A stretch of 15,716 bases of DNA, taken from Pseudoflavonifractor sp047637855 (GTDB lineage Bacteria; Bacillota; Clostridia; Oscillospirales; Oscillospiraceae). The stretch covers positions 1 through 15,716 of the forward strand of contig JBLJBF010000174.1 in assembly GCA_047637855.1 (NCBI GenBank), given 5' to 3'. This document shows, piece by piece, positions 1 to 7,847 of the stretch. The translations under genes and the position numbers were made by a program. Every line of letters begins with the position of its first letter. Position 1 is the first letter of the stretch. The notes below the pieces were generated by a model, which was not told where the DNA came from, searched no databases, and was given only the letters and a program-made list of their open reading frames with translations.

Positions 1-575
1 TGGTAGATGACCTTGTCCACGAGGCCGTACTCTTTGGCCTCCTCGGCCGACATGAAGTTGTCCCGCTCACAGTCTGCGGTGACGACCTCCAGGGGCTTGC
101 CGGTGTTCTCGGACAGGATCTTGTTCATCTTATTCTTGATGACCTCCAGGCGTTTCAGGTGGATGGCCATATCGGTGATCTGTCCCTGGGTGCCGGCGGA
201 GGGCTGGTGGATCATGATCTCGGCGTTAGGCAGGGCCAGCCGCTTGCCCTTGGCGCCCGAGGAGAGCAAAAACGCGCCCATGCTCGCGGCCATGCCGATG
301 CAGATGGTGGATACGTCGCACTTCACGTATTGCATAGTGTCGTAGATGGCCATGCCGTCGGTGACGCTGCCGCCGGGGCTGTTGATGTAGAACTGGATGT
401 CCTTGTCCGGGTCCTGTGCCTCCAGATAGAGCATCTGGGCCATGACAAGGGACGCGGTAGTGGCGTTGACCTCCTCGCCCAGAAAGACGATGCGGTCGTT
501 CAAAAGACGGGAGAAAATGTCGTAGGACCGCTCCCCCCGGTTGGTCTGTTCAATGACATAGGGGACTAAACTCAT
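1..575 (-). CDS. clpP: ATP-dependent Clp protease proteolytic subunit ClpP (3' end cut by the window edge)
   Basis: This is the serine peptidase subunit of the cytosolic Clp machine, which degrades proteins unfolded by ClpX or ClpC. I translated the minus strand from the ATG at 575. The product opens MSLVPYVIEQTNRGERSYD, the usual ClpP start, and is open for 191 residues to the left edge, so only a few C-terminal residues are missing. The catalytic triad is in place: Ser98 in GMAASMG, His123 in MIHQP and Asp172. The oxyanion-hole loop SPGGS (66-70) is also present. A GGAAAGGAGAT ribosome binding site lies about 8 bases before the ATG. It sits 59 bases downstream of tig on the same strand, the common tig-clpP order; clpX would be expected just outside the window. 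Confidence 0.97.
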   Translation of the reverse strand, partial: MSLVPYVIEQTNRGERSYDIFSRLLNDRIVFLGEEVNATTASLVMAQMLYLEAQDPDKDIQFYINSPGGSVTDGMAIYDTMQYVKCDVSTICIGMAASMGAFLLSSGAKGKRLALPNAEIMIHQPSAGTQGQITDMAIHLKRLEVIKNKMNKILSENTGKPLEVVTADCERDNFMSAEEAKEYGLVDKVIY

Positions 576-634
576 TCTGATGATCTCCTTTCCATGCGGA
601 CATACTCGCTACAGTATACCCTGACGCAGGAAAC

Positions 635-1993
635 TTATTCCTCGGCGGCGGCCTTCGCCTTCTTGGGCGCGGCCTTCTTCTTGGGCTTCTCTTCGGCGGC
701 CTTCTCAGCCTTGGCGGGGGCCCCACCCGCCTTGGCGGTGGAGAAGACCAGCTCGCCGGCCTTCTTGCTCTTGAGGTCGGCCACCATGTCGTCCTCGTGG
801 ACGGCGGCCTTCACCTGCTCCAGAGTCATACCGTACTGCTCGGTGATGCGCTTATACTCCTCGGCCTTCTCCTCGTCGGAGATCTCGATGTTCTCGGCTG
901 CGGCGATGGCGCTGAGGGCCAGGTCTACCTGCACCTGACGCAGCGCACCCTCCCGGGCCTGGCTGCGCATATCGGCCATGGTCATCCCCATCATCTGGAG
1001 ATACTGCTCGAAGGAGATGCCCTGGCTGGTGACGCGGTTCGCATAGTCTTTGACCATCTGGTCCACGCGGTAGTCAACCATGGCTTCGGGGATCTCGACC
1101 GTCATGTTGGCCACCACCTGCTCCAGCAGGGCGCTCTCGTAGGCGCGCTGGGTCTCGGACTCCCGGCGCACCTTCAGCTTGTCGCCCAGATCCTTCCGGA
1201 AGTCGGCCAGGGTCTCGAACTCGGAGACATCCTTGGCAAACTCGTCGTCCAGAGCGGGGACCTGCTTCTCCTTGACCTCCTGGACCTTCACCTTGAAGAC
1301 CACGGCCTTGCCGGCCAAGTCGGCGTGATAGTCCTCGGGGAAGGTGACGTTCAGCTCCAGCTCGTCGCCCGCCTTGGCGCCGACCAGCTGCTCCTCAAAG
1401 CCGGGGACGAAGGAACCGGAGCCCAGCTCCAGGCTGTGGCCCTCGCCCTTGCCGCCCTCGAAGGGCACGCCGTCCAGAAAGCCCTCGAAATCGATGACCG
1501 CGGTATCGCCGTTCTTGGCGGCGCGCTCCGCCGAGACAAGGCGGGTGGCGCGGCTTACGAAGGGCTTAAGCTCATTGTCGATATCCTCGTCGGTGACCTC
1601 GGTGGCCTCCTTGGGGGCGGTGAGGCCCTTGTACTCGCCCAGCACGACCTCGGGCCGCACGGTGACGACAGCCTTAAAGGTAAATCCGTCCTTGCCCACC
1701 TCCAGGATCTCCACGTCCGGATAGGCGACGGCGTCGATCTTCTCCTGCTCCAGTGCCTGGGCGTAGGCGGTGGGGTACAGCTCGTTGACGGCATCCTCAT
1801 GGAACACGCCCACGCCATACATACTCTCAATGATCTTACGGGGCGCATGACCCTTGCGGAAACCGGGCACGTTGATCTTACCGCGCTGCTTCTGATAGAC
1901 CTTGTTGACGGCGGTTTCGAATTCGGCCGCGCCTACCTCGATAATCATTTCAACGGTGCTGCTTCCCTGTTTCTCTACGCTTTTGACGTTCAT
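635..1993 (-). CDS. tig: Trigger factor, ribosome-associated chaperone and prolyl isomerase
   Basis: Trigger factor binds ribosomal protein L23 at the exit tunnel and shelters nascent chains. The 452-residue product has the three expected parts. The N-terminal ribosome-binding domain carries the signature GFRKGHAP at 44-51. An FKBP-type peptidyl-prolyl isomerase domain covers about 160-242. A helical C-terminal chaperone domain extends to about 420. The last 30 or so residues are an unusual low-complexity tail of Lys, Ala, Glu and Pro, probably disordered, which extends past the normal domain end. The ATG is preceded by AGGAGG. A 117-base gap separates it from the upstream metallophosphoesterase gene, so it may have its own promoter, but I see no clear -35/-10 pair there. 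clpP follows 59 bases downstream. Confidence 0.97.
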   Translation of the reverse strand: MNVKSVEKQGSSTVEMIIEVGAAEFETAVNKVYQKQRGKINVPGFRKGHAPRKIIESMYGVGVFHEDAVNELYPTAYAQALEQEKIDAVAYPDVEILEVGKDGFTFKAVVTVRPEVVLGEYKGLTAPKEATEVTDEDIDNELKPFVSRATRLVSAERAAKNGDTAVIDFEGFLDGVPFEGGKGEGHSLELGSGSFVPGFEEQLVGAKAGDELELNVTFPEDYHADLAGKAVVFKVKVQEVKEKQVPALDDEFAKDVSEFETLADFRKDLGDKLKVRRESETQRAYESALLEQVVANMTVEIPEAMVDYRVDQMVKDYANRVTSQGISFEQYLQMMGMTMADMRSQAREGALRQVQVDLALSAIAAAENIEISDEEKAEEYKRITEQYGMTLEQVKAAVHEDDMVADLKSKKAGELVFSTAKAGGAPAKAEKAAEEKPKKKAAPKKAKAAAEE

Positions 1994-2110
1994 GTAAAAA
2001 CTTCCTCCTGTCGCGGCCCCACCGACAGATTTTCCCGGCGCCGGGCCGCCTTTTCACAATATCCGATTTATACTATCAGAAATCTTTTGATATTTCCATA
2101 GTTTTTTTTA

Positions 2111-2797
2111 TTATTCACAGATTGTTTGCGGTTTAAAACCCAGATAGTCGGCCGAGACCAGATGGTACTCCACCGCACCGTGTCTCCCCTCGATGGCGAG
2201 GCGGTGGCTGCCGCCGTGCAAATGCCCGTAGTAGCAGCCCCTTACGCCGTACCGCTCCAGCAGGGCGATGATTTCGGGGCAGGTGTAGCCCCGGTAGAGG
2301 GGCGGATAGTGGAGAAAGCAGAGCTTCTCCCGCTCCCCCGCCGCCTTGAGTGAGGTCTCCAGCCGGATGAGCTCCCGCCGAAAGACCTTCTCGTTGTGGC
2401 CCAGAGCATCCTCCTCGTAAAACCAGCCCCGGGTGCCGCAGAGGGCGAGGTCCCCGTAGAGCCCGCAGTTGTTGTGGAGGAGGTCCAAAGTGGTAAAGCC
2501 CTGCTCGACAAAGAAGGCCCTCATTTTTGAGGCGGTGCCCCACCAGTAGTCGTGATTGCCCTTGAGCAGGTATTTCTTCCCCGGCAGAGCGTCCAGAAAG
2601 GCAAAGTCCTTCCGGGCCTCCTCCAGGCTCATGCCCCAGGAGAGGTCTCCGCAGAGGACCACCGTATCCTCGGGCCTGACAGGGGCAAATCCGGCCCGGA
2701 GCTTTTCCACATACCCCTCCCAGCTACCGCCGAAGACGTCCATGGGCTTGCTGCCGCCCAGGGAGAGGTGGGTGTCACCGATCGCGTAGAGGGCCAT
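2111..2797 (-). CDS. Calcineurin-like metallophosphoesterase
   Basis: This is a predicted cytosolic dimetal phosphoesterase of 228 residues with unknown substrate. All the metal-binding motifs of the calcineurin-like fold are visible in order: GDTH at 7-10, GD at 50-51, GNHD at 80-83, His163 in FLHYPP, and GHLHG at 191-195. It has no signal peptide or membrane segment. The ATG follows GGAGGAGTAGC, a strong ribosome binding site. It starts 18 bases after the thrC stop, so it is probably the last gene of the rbgA-thrC operon. Family members act on phosphodiesters or phosphoproteins; nothing here fixes the substrate, and the link with threonine synthase may be only positional. Confidence 0.9.
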   Translation of the reverse strand: MALYAIGDTHLSLGGSKPMDVFGGSWEGYVEKLRAGFAPVRPEDTVVLCGDLSWGMSLEEARKDFAFLDALPGKKYLLKGNHDYWWGTASKMRAFFVEQGFTTLDLLHNNCGLYGDLALCGTRGWFYEEDALGHNEKVFRRELIRLETSLKAAGEREKLCFLHYPPLYRGYTCPEIIALLERYGVRGCYYGHLHGGSHRLAIEGRHGAVEYHLVSADYLGFKPQTICE

Positions 2798-2815
2798 GCT
2801 ACTCCTCCGGTCCCG

Positions 2816-4303
2816 TTATTTCAGCAGCTCCAGCACCTGATCGGCCATCTGCTCCTTGGCCACGGTGGCGCTGAAGCGCGGTGCCTTATCCTTGAGGGCG
2901 GCCAGAGGGGCGGGGACGGCCTCTCCGGTCTCTCGGGAGAGCTGATCGAGCAGGTCGGTCCCCTGGGCCAGCTCGGTCACGCCGAGCGCGCCCAGCACGC
3001 TGTCGCAGAACTTAAAGGGGCTGGCGGTGGAGACCACGATCGTCGCCGTCTTGTCCCCGGTCTCCTGCCGGTACTGCTCCAGCACGTCGAAGGCCACGGC
3101 GGTGTGGGGGTCGATGAGGTAGCGGCTCTCGTTCCAGACCCGGCTGATAACCTTCCGGGTCTGGGCGTCGTCGCAGCAGCCGGCAAAAAAGAGCTTGCCC
3201 AGCTTTGCCTTGATCTCCCCGCTCACCTCGTACCGGCCCGTGGCGGCGAGTTCGCCCATATAGCCCGCGACCTCCCCGGCGCTGCTGCCCGACAGCTCGA
3301 AGAGCATCCGCTCCAGGTTGGAGGAGATGAGGATATCCATGGAGGGGGATATGGTGTTATAGAACCGGCGGTTGCGGTCGTACACGCCGGTCTTCAAAAA
3401 GTCGGTGAGGACATTGTTGCTGTTGGACGCGCAGATGAGCTTGCCGATGGGCACGCCCATCTCTCTGGCGTAGTAGGCCGCCAGAATGTTGCCGAAGTTC
3501 CCCGTGGGGACGCAGACGTTCACCGTGTCGCCCAGCGTGAGCTTCCCGTCGCGCACCAGGTCGCAGTAGGCCGAGACGTAGTAGACCACCTGGGGCAGGA
3601 CCCGACCCCAGTTGATGGAGTTGGCCGAGGAGAAGAAGTAGCCCCGCTCAGCCAGCCCGGCCCGCAGAGCCTCGTCGGAGAAGAGTTTTTTCACGCCGGT
3701 CTGGGCGTCGTCAAAGTTCCCCACCACCGAGCAGACCCCTACGTTGGCCCCCTCCTGGGTGCTCATCTGAAGCTCCTGGATGGCCGACACCCCGTCCTTG
3801 GGGTAGAAGACCAGAATGCGGGTTTTGTCCACATCCTTAAAGCCCTCCAGGGCGGCCTTGCCCGTGTCCCCCGAGGTGGCCACCAGAATGCAGACTGTCT
3901 TCTCCTCATTGTTCTTCCCCAGGGACGCGGTGAGGAGATGCGGCAGCATCTGGAGCGCCATGTCCTTAAAGGCGCAGGTGGGCCCATGCCAGAGCTCCAG
4001 GCAGAAGGTACCCTCATCCAAGGTATGGACGGGGGCGACCTCCTTCACATCGAACTTGTCGGGGCCGTAAGCGCTGGACGCGAAGACCGAGAGCTCAGAG
4101 GCCGAAAAGTCGTCCAAAAAAGGGTTCATCACATAAACGGCCCGCTGTTGGTAGGACATATCGGTCAGGGTCTTCAGCCCGTTGGAGCTCAGCTTCGGAA
4201 ATACCTCCGGGGTCAGCAGCCCGCCGTCAGCGGCCAGCCCGCGGGCAATGGCCTGGGCCGCGGTGAGCCGCTCCCCGGTATTTCTCGTGCTTACATAGTA
4301 CAT
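2816..4303 (-). CDS. thrC: Threonine synthase
   Basis: This cytosolic PLP enzyme converts O-phospho-L-homoserine to L-threonine, the last step of the threonine pathway. At 495 residues it belongs to the long form of the family. The N-terminus YYVSTRNTGERLTAAQAIARG-type segment and DGGL at 26-29 are characteristic. The PLP lysine is Lys113 in HGPTCAFKDMALQ. SGDTGKAAL at 144-152 and the phosphate-binding PTGNFGN at 266-272 are intact. The start ATG lies inside the end of the upstream dipeptidase gene, overlapping it by 13 bases, with only a weak ribosome binding site, so translation is probably coupled. No other threonine pathway genes (hom, thrB) are in the window. Confidence 0.96.
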   Translation of the reverse strand: MYYVSTRNTGERLTAAQAIARGLAADGGLLTPEVFPKLSSNGLKTLTDMSYQQRAVYVMNPFLDDFSASELSVFASSAYGPDKFDVKEVAPVHTLDEGTFCLELWHGPTCAFKDMALQMLPHLLTASLGKNNEEKTVCILVATSGDTGKAALEGFKDVDKTRILVFYPKDGVSAIQELQMSTQEGANVGVCSVVGNFDDAQTGVKKLFSDEALRAGLAERGYFFSSANSINWGRVLPQVVYYVSAYCDLVRDGKLTLGDTVNVCVPTGNFGNILAAYYAREMGVPIGKLICASNSNNVLTDFLKTGVYDRNRRFYNTISPSMDILISSNLERMLFELSGSSAGEVAGYMGELAATGRYEVSGEIKAKLGKLFFAGCCDDAQTRKVISRVWNESRYLIDPHTAVAFDVLEQYRQETGDKTATIVVSTASPFKFCDSVLGALGVTELAQGTDLLDQLSRETGEAVPAPLAALKDKAPRFSATVAKEQMADQVLELLK

Positions 4304-5235
4304 ACTTCGTTCACCACTCTCATTAGATTCTCGAAAAACACGCCGCGCACCAGCGCTTCATGGTAGTTTCTCCGCAAAAGCAGCTCATAGAGCCGGTCCA
4401 TGTCCCCAATGCCGGCAAGGCCCCGGGGTGTGGCGGAGATCCCGTCCCAGTCCCCGCCGAGAGAGACGTTCTTCTCCCCGCCCAGAGCCAGAAAATGCTC
4501 CAGATGGGCCACAACGGTATCCAGGTCCGGGTCCTCCCCCAAAAAGGGCGGGTGCATATTCAGCCCGGCCACGCCATGATGCTCTATTATGGCAGTAAAT
4601 TGTTCATCGGTCAAGTTCCGGCTGGCGGGAAAAACCGCGCGGGCATTGGAATGGCTGGCGAAAAAAGGTCTTTGCAGCATTTCCGCCACGTCCCAGAAGC
4701 CGGGATCGGAGAGGTGGGACACGTCCACCAGCATCCCCAGCGCCTCCATGCGGCGGACAAATGCCCGCCCGTCCGCGGTGAGGCCCCGGTCCGGCTCGTC
4801 CATGTGGCTGCCCGAGAGGGCGTTGGCGTGGTTCCAGGTTAGGTTCACCGCCCGGACCCCCATCGCATAGGCCTGCTCCAGCTTACTCAGATCGCAGTCC
4901 AGGAGATCGGCCCCCTCCACCGACAGGAAGGCCGCCGTCCTGCCCGACCGAAAGGCGCGGGCCGCCTGTGCCCCCGTACGGCAGTGGGCCAGACAGGCGC
5001 TGTTTTCCCGCAGCTCCCGCTGAAAGAGGGCATACTGCGCCCGGCACAGCTCCCACAGTGGGAGGTCCGGGTGCTCGTCCCGGTCGGAAAATAGAGCAAA
5101 GAACTGGGCGTACCGGCGGAATTTGCGGGTGCGCTTCAAATCCATATGGCCGCTGTTCTCCCAGAGACCGCCCCCCACCTCCAGGCGGCGGGAGAGGGTG
5201 TCGCAGTGGCCGTCAAAGAGGTCGATGGGTCCCAT
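4291..5235 (-). CDS. Membrane dipeptidase family protein (peptidase M19, renal dipeptidase-like)
   Basis: This is a predicted zinc dipeptidase of the M19 amidohydrolase group, which cleaves dipeptides, often with a D-residue or unusual C-terminal residue. The metal ligands are visible: DGHCDT (His10, Asp12), Glu108 in SVEG, His174 in DVSHLS and His195 in SHSNARA, followed by GGDWDG at 260-265. There is no signal peptide, so it is probably cytosolic despite the family name. I chose the ATG at 5235 (314 residues) over the one at 5262 because AAGGAGT sits 8 bases before it, while the upstream ATG lacks a ribosome binding site and would overlap yraN. The gene's 3' end overlaps thrC by 13 bases. 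Confidence 0.92.
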   Translation of the reverse strand: MGPIDLFDGHCDTLSRRLEVGGGLWENSGHMDLKRTRKFRRYAQFFALFSDRDEHPDLPLWELCRAQYALFQRELRENSACLAHCRTGAQAARAFRSGRTAAFLSVEGADLLDCDLSKLEQAYAMGVRAVNLTWNHANALSGSHMDEPDRGLTADGRAFVRRMEALGMLVDVSHLSDPGFWDVAEMLQRPFFASHSNARAVFPASRNLTDEQFTAIIEHHGVAGLNMHPPFLGEDPDLDTVVAHLEHFLALGGEKNVSLGGDWDGISATPRGLAGIGDMDRLYELLLRRNYHEALVRGVFFENLMRVVNEVCTM

Positions 5236-5248
5236 TTGCAACGACTCC

Positions 5249-5620
5249 TTAAAAAAACGCATTCTCTATGTACACGATATGCGGCGTTTGAGTCGCCGTG
5301 CCCTGGGGGGCGTAGATTTCGGCCACGTCGAACCTGGGCTGGAGCTCCGTGGGGTGCTCGGCCAGGTACAGCTCGGCGGTGGTGCGCAGCCGCTGCTGTT
5401 TCCGGGCGTCCACAAAGACCCGGCCGGGGGCAAAGCTGTCGTCCTTCCTGAGCTTCACCTCTGTAAAGGCAATATACTTCCCATTCTCTGCGATCAGGTC
5501 GATCTCTCCGAACCGGCACCGATACCCGGCCGCGATGATCCGCCAGCCACGACGCCGCAGATACTCGGCCACCCGCTCCTCGCCCCAGCGGCCCAGCAGC
5601 TTCCTGTCTCCCCCGCTCAC
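5249..5620 (-). CDS. yraN: YraN family (UPF0102) predicted endonuclease-like protein
   Basis: This 123-residue protein is a small PD-(D/E)XK-nuclease-fold member whose cellular role is not settled. The diagnostic pattern is present: GRWGEERVAEYLRRRGW at the N-terminus, then GEIDLIA (Asp41 as candidate metal ligand) and FTEVK (Glu54 and Lys56). The start is GTG at 5620, sharing a GTGA overlap with the rnhB stop codon, a classic sign of translational coupling. The order rnhB-yraN after rplS and rbgA is widely conserved and supports the call. The next gene (M19 dipeptidase) starts 13 bases after its stop. Confidence 0.93.
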   Translation of the reverse strand: MSGGDRKLLGRWGEERVAEYLRRRGWRIIAAGYRCRFGEIDLIAENGKYIAFTEVKLRKDDSFAPGRVFVDARKQQRLRTTAELYLAEHPTELQPRFDVAEIYAPQGTATQTPHIVYIENAFF

Positions 5621-6213
5621 AGATTTTTCAGGAAGGTGCGGCGGTGGATGGGGCAGGGCCCATACTGCCGCAGCAACTCATAATGGCGCTTGGTGGGGTA
5701 GCCCTTGTGCCGCCCGAACTCATACCGGGGATAGCGCACCGCCATCTCCTCCATATACCGGTCCCGGCTCACCTTGGCCAAAATGGAGGCCGCCGCAATG
5801 CTTGCGCTGCGGGCGTCCCCGCCGACGACGGTCTCGTGGGGAATGGAGATGCCCCGGCTGCGGTTGCCGTCGATCAGGGCATACTCGGGCGCGGGGGTCA
5901 GCATGCGGATGGCCCGGTCCATGGCCAGCAGCCGGGCGTTGAGGATGTTCAGGTCATCGATCTCCTTTTCGTCCGCCGTGGCCACCGCCCAGGCGACGGC
6001 CTCGGCCCGGATGACCTCGAACAGGGCCTCCCGCTTGGGCGCGCTCACCTGCTTGGAATCATTCAGCCCCTCGATAACCAGTCCGGCCGGCAGAATGACG
6101 GCGGCGGCATAGACCGCGCCCGCAAGCGGACCGGCCCCCGCCTCGTCGCAGCCGCAGACCAGCGTGAGCCCCCGGTCAAAGCAGCTCCGCTCAATTTCCC
6201 ATAGATCCTCCAT
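5617..6213 (-). CDS. rnhB: Ribonuclease HII
   Basis: RNase HII nicks DNA 5' of embedded ribonucleotides and degrades RNA in RNA-DNA hybrids, starting ribonucleotide excision repair. The 198-residue protein has the normal length. The catalytic DE pair is Asp23-Glu24 in GCDEAGAGPLAG; DSK follows at about 52-54, LIDGN supplies the third acid, and SIAAASILAKVSRD is the conserved helix. One oddity: the usual Gly-Arg-Gly ribonucleotide-sensing motif after the DE pair reads Gly26-Ala27-Gly28. The ATG is preceded by AAGGGGTG at suitable spacing. The gene begins 18 bases after the Nudix gene and overlaps yraN by 4 bases. Confidence 0.95.
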   Translation of the reverse strand: MEDLWEIERSCFDRGLTLVCGCDEAGAGPLAGAVYAAAVILPAGLVIEGLNDSKQVSAPKREALFEVIRAEAVAWAVATADEKEIDDLNILNARLLAMDRAIRMLTPAPEYALIDGNRSRGISIPHETVVGGDARSASIAAASILAKVSRDRYMEEMAVRYPRYEFGRHKGYPTKRHYELLRQYGPCPIHRRTFLKNL

Positions 6214-6231
6214 GTCAACACCCCTTGGAAT

Positions 6232-6639
6232 TCATGTGAGGAAGCGGTCGGCCTCCGTCAATACGCGCTTGAGGTTCTCGAAGGGGAGGATCGCCAGCGC
6301 CTCCTCATAGGTCATCAGGGACGCCCCCAGCAGCTCTTCCTCCTGGCGGGTAATGGTCTGCCCCTTATACTCCGCCACAAAGTAAACGGCACGCTTGACG
6401 ACGCCCTTTTTCCCGAATAACGGGTATTCGATTACCGTTCGGAACCCCGGAACAAGTGCCGGCCTGAGGCCGGTCTCCTCATAGATCTCGCGCAGCGCGG
6501 TTTCCTCTTCGGTCTCGCCGGCCTCTATATGCCCCTTGGGGAAGCCGTAAAGGCCCTCCAGGGACTGCACTATAACATAGAGGGGCTTACCCGCCCTGCG
6601 GGTAAAAACCACCGCACCGCAGGAAATTTCATTGCTCAT
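6232..6639 (-). CDS. Nudix hydrolase, bis(5'-nucleosyl)-tetraphosphatase-like
   Basis: This is a 135-residue pyrophosphohydrolase that cleaves a nucleoside diphosphate linked to another group. The complete Nudix box occupies 36-58: Gly36, Glu42, then REIYEETGL with Arg50, Glu51, Glu54 and Glu55. The box is introduced by GFPKGHIEAGE, wording typical of the Ap4A hydrolase (NUDT2-like) branch, so dinucleoside tetraphosphates are the likeliest substrate; this is inference. The frame is open further upstream, but those codons lie inside rbgA. The ATG at 6639 gives the normal N-terminus MSNEISCGAVVF and overlaps the rbgA stop by 11 bases, with a weak GGAAA ribosome binding site. Confidence 0.9.
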   Translation of the reverse strand: MSNEISCGAVVFTRRAGKPLYVIVQSLEGLYGFPKGHIEAGETEEETALREIYEETGLRPALVPGFRTVIEYPLFGKKGVVKRAVYFVAEYKGQTITRQEEELLGASLMTYEEALAILPFENLKRVLTEADRFLT

Positions 6640-7504
6640 TGGGCATTTCCAGTGTAAAACGTCCCAGCTTTCCACCCCGGAACTCGTCCAGGAGGATCTT
6701 GGCCATGCGCTCGGTATCCACCTCGCCGCCCGAGATGAGGAACCCCCGCTTCTTCGCGGCCTGCGCCAGAAGGGCGTAGCCGTAGGCGACGCCGTCCTCC
6801 TCCTCCGTCCGGGCGGGTACCTCCAGCTTGTACCGCCCCTCAAGGGCGGCCGGGTAGCGCTCTGCCAAGGCGTCCATCAGGTGGCAGCCCAGGGTCTCCG
6901 CATCCATGACGTCGTCCTTCACCGCGCCGGTAAAGGCCAGATGAAGCCCGGTCTGAGGGTCCTCAAACTTGGGCCATAGGATGCCGGGGGTGTCCAGAAG
7001 GTCGAGGGACGGGTCCACCGCCACCCACTGCTTGCCCCGGGTCACGCCGGGCTTGTCCCCCGCCTTGGCGGACTTGCGCTTGGCCACCTTGTTGATAAAG
7101 GTGGATTTGCCCACGTTGGGCACGCCGACCACCATTGCCCGCACCGGGCGGCCCACCTGGCCCTTGGCCCGCCACTGCTCGATCTTCTCCCGCAGGGCGT
7201 ACTGGATGGCAGAGGAGACCTGGTTCACGCCCCTGCCCTCCTTGGAGTCGGTCTCCATCACGGCCCAGCCCCGGCTTTTGAACCACTCGCTCCAGGCCCT
7301 GTTTCCGGCAGGGTCGGCCTGGTCGGCCCGATTGAGAATAATCAGGCGGGGCTTCTCCCCCACCAGCGCGTCAATATCCGGATTGCGGCTGGAGACCGGG
7401 ATACGGGCGTCGATCACCTCGGCCACGATATCCACAAGCTTCAGGTTCTCGGAGATCATCCGCTGCGTCTTCTTCATATGTCCCGGGAACCACTGGATTT
7501 CCAT
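6629..7504 (-). CDS. rbgA: Ribosome biogenesis GTPase RbgA (YlqF)
   Basis: RbgA is a circularly permuted GTPase needed for a late step of 50S subunit assembly in Firmicutes. The 291-residue product begins MEIQWFPGHMKK, the conserved family start. The G motifs are in permuted order: NRAD (G4) at 58-61, DSKEG (G5) at 86-90, GVPNVGKS (G1) at 127-134, Thr155 in GVTRG (G2) and DTPG (G3) at 171-174. A C-terminal helical domain completes the protein. I chose the ATG at 7504 because the open frame upstream to 7621 runs through the promoter. It heads an operon of overlapping genes extending to the metallophosphoesterase and lies one gene downstream of rplS, a conserved neighbourhood. Confidence 0.96.
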   Translation of the reverse strand: MEIQWFPGHMKKTQRMISENLKLVDIVAEVIDARIPVSSRNPDIDALVGEKPRLIILNRADQADPAGNRAWSEWFKSRGWAVMETDSKEGRGVNQVSSAIQYALREKIEQWRAKGQVGRPVRAMVVGVPNVGKSTFINKVAKRKSAKAGDKPGVTRGKQWVAVDPSLDLLDTPGILWPKFEDPQTGLHLAFTGAVKDDVMDAETLGCHLMDALAERYPAALEGRYKLEVPARTEEEDGVAYGYALLAQAAKKRGFLISGGEVDTERMAKILLDEFRGGKLGRFTLEMPNEQ

Positions 7505-7544
7505 CTGTTCACAGCCCTTCGACAAATTCTTTTTGTACTTCCTT

Positions 7545-7550
7545 ATTATA
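7545..7550 (-). promoter_or_regulatory. Candidate -10 box of the rbgA operon
   Basis: The minus strand reads TGTGTATAATAAGG here: a perfect TATAAT 41 bases before the rbgA start. The -35 region is a poor T-rich match (CTTTTTTT). Because it lies downstream of the terminator at 7595-7631, it could give the rbgA operon its own start. No aligned -35 box makes this tentative. Confidence 0.5.
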
Positions 7551-7594
7551 CACAATATATGGGTGGAAAAAAAGTCCTTGGCACCAGCTTTAGG

Positions 7595-7631
7595 AAAAAA
7601 AGAAACCGCCCTGAGACTCAAGGGCAGTTTC
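7595..7631 (-). terminator. Rho-independent terminator between rplS and rbgA
   Basis: On the minus strand, GAAACTGCCCT pairs with AGGGCGGTTTC (11 bp with one G-T pair, 8-base loop), followed directly by seven T. It ends transcripts coming from rplS, or from the structured region between. Its left arm contains GCCCTTGAG, which could instead pair with CTCAAGGGC about 113 bases upstream. Confidence 0.85.
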
Positions 7632-7750
7632 TCAGCCTGTCTAAGCGCCCGGCGGACCCCGCGGAGTTTCCCGCCGGGGGCGCAGCAATAAGCCGTCTAT
7701 GCCGGGACGTGCGCCCGGAGAGATCCCCTTAGCCTGCCGCCCTTGAGCCG
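7600..7750 (-). ncRNA. Candidate structured RNA or attenuator leader between rplS and rbgA
   Basis: No convincing protein is encoded between rplS and rbgA, but the minus strand can fold into a branched structure. An outer 9-bp stem joins CTCAAGGGC (plus positions 7739-7747) to GCCCTTGAG (7617-7625). Inside, CTAAG (7728-7732) pairs with CTTAG (7641-7645). Within that are a CCGGG/CCCGG hairpin (7702-7718) and an 8-bp CCCGGCGG/CCGCCGGG hairpin (7648-7678). The outer stem competes with the terminator stem, as in attenuators and riboswitches. I do not recognise a known RNA family, and the high GC makes chance stems easier, so the call is tentative. Confidence 0.35.
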
Positions 7751-7778
7751 CAGCCGCTATGCTGTACCGTGGGGTATC

Positions 7779-7840
7779 AAAATCGGTGCGGCCGGCGGGC
7801 GGACCGATTTTTTTACCGGAGGGGGCAAGGGCCCCGCCGG
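7779..7840 (-). terminator. Hairpins just after rplS, probable (bidirectional) terminator
   Basis: Immediately after the rplS stop the minus strand has CCGGCGGGG pairing with CCCCTCCGG (plus 7816-7840, one mismatch). A second stem follows, AAAATCGGT (7779-7787) with ACCGATTTT (7803-7811), 9 bp with a GC-rich 15-base loop. The T run is longer on the plus strand (seven T) than on the minus (four T), so termination on the minus strand may be partial. Confidence 0.5.
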
Positions 7841-7847
7841 ACAAGTT

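Noticed and set aside
797..2101. A 434-codon plus-strand open frame antisense to tig
   Set aside because: Its composition is that of an antisense shadow (HLLQQG, LGLG-type runs), and it covers a definite trigger factor gene.
2552..4366. A 604-codon plus-strand open frame antisense to thrC and the metallophosphoesterase gene
   Set aside because: It overlaps two clear genes in full, its translation is low-complexity (G, V, H, L, A-rich) without any domain, and such frames arise readily opposite GC-rich genes.
7641..7844. A 67-codon minus-strand open frame between rplS and rbgA
   Set aside because: It is Pro/Gly/Arg-rich without a domain and runs through the post-rplS hairpins; RNA structure explains the stretch better.
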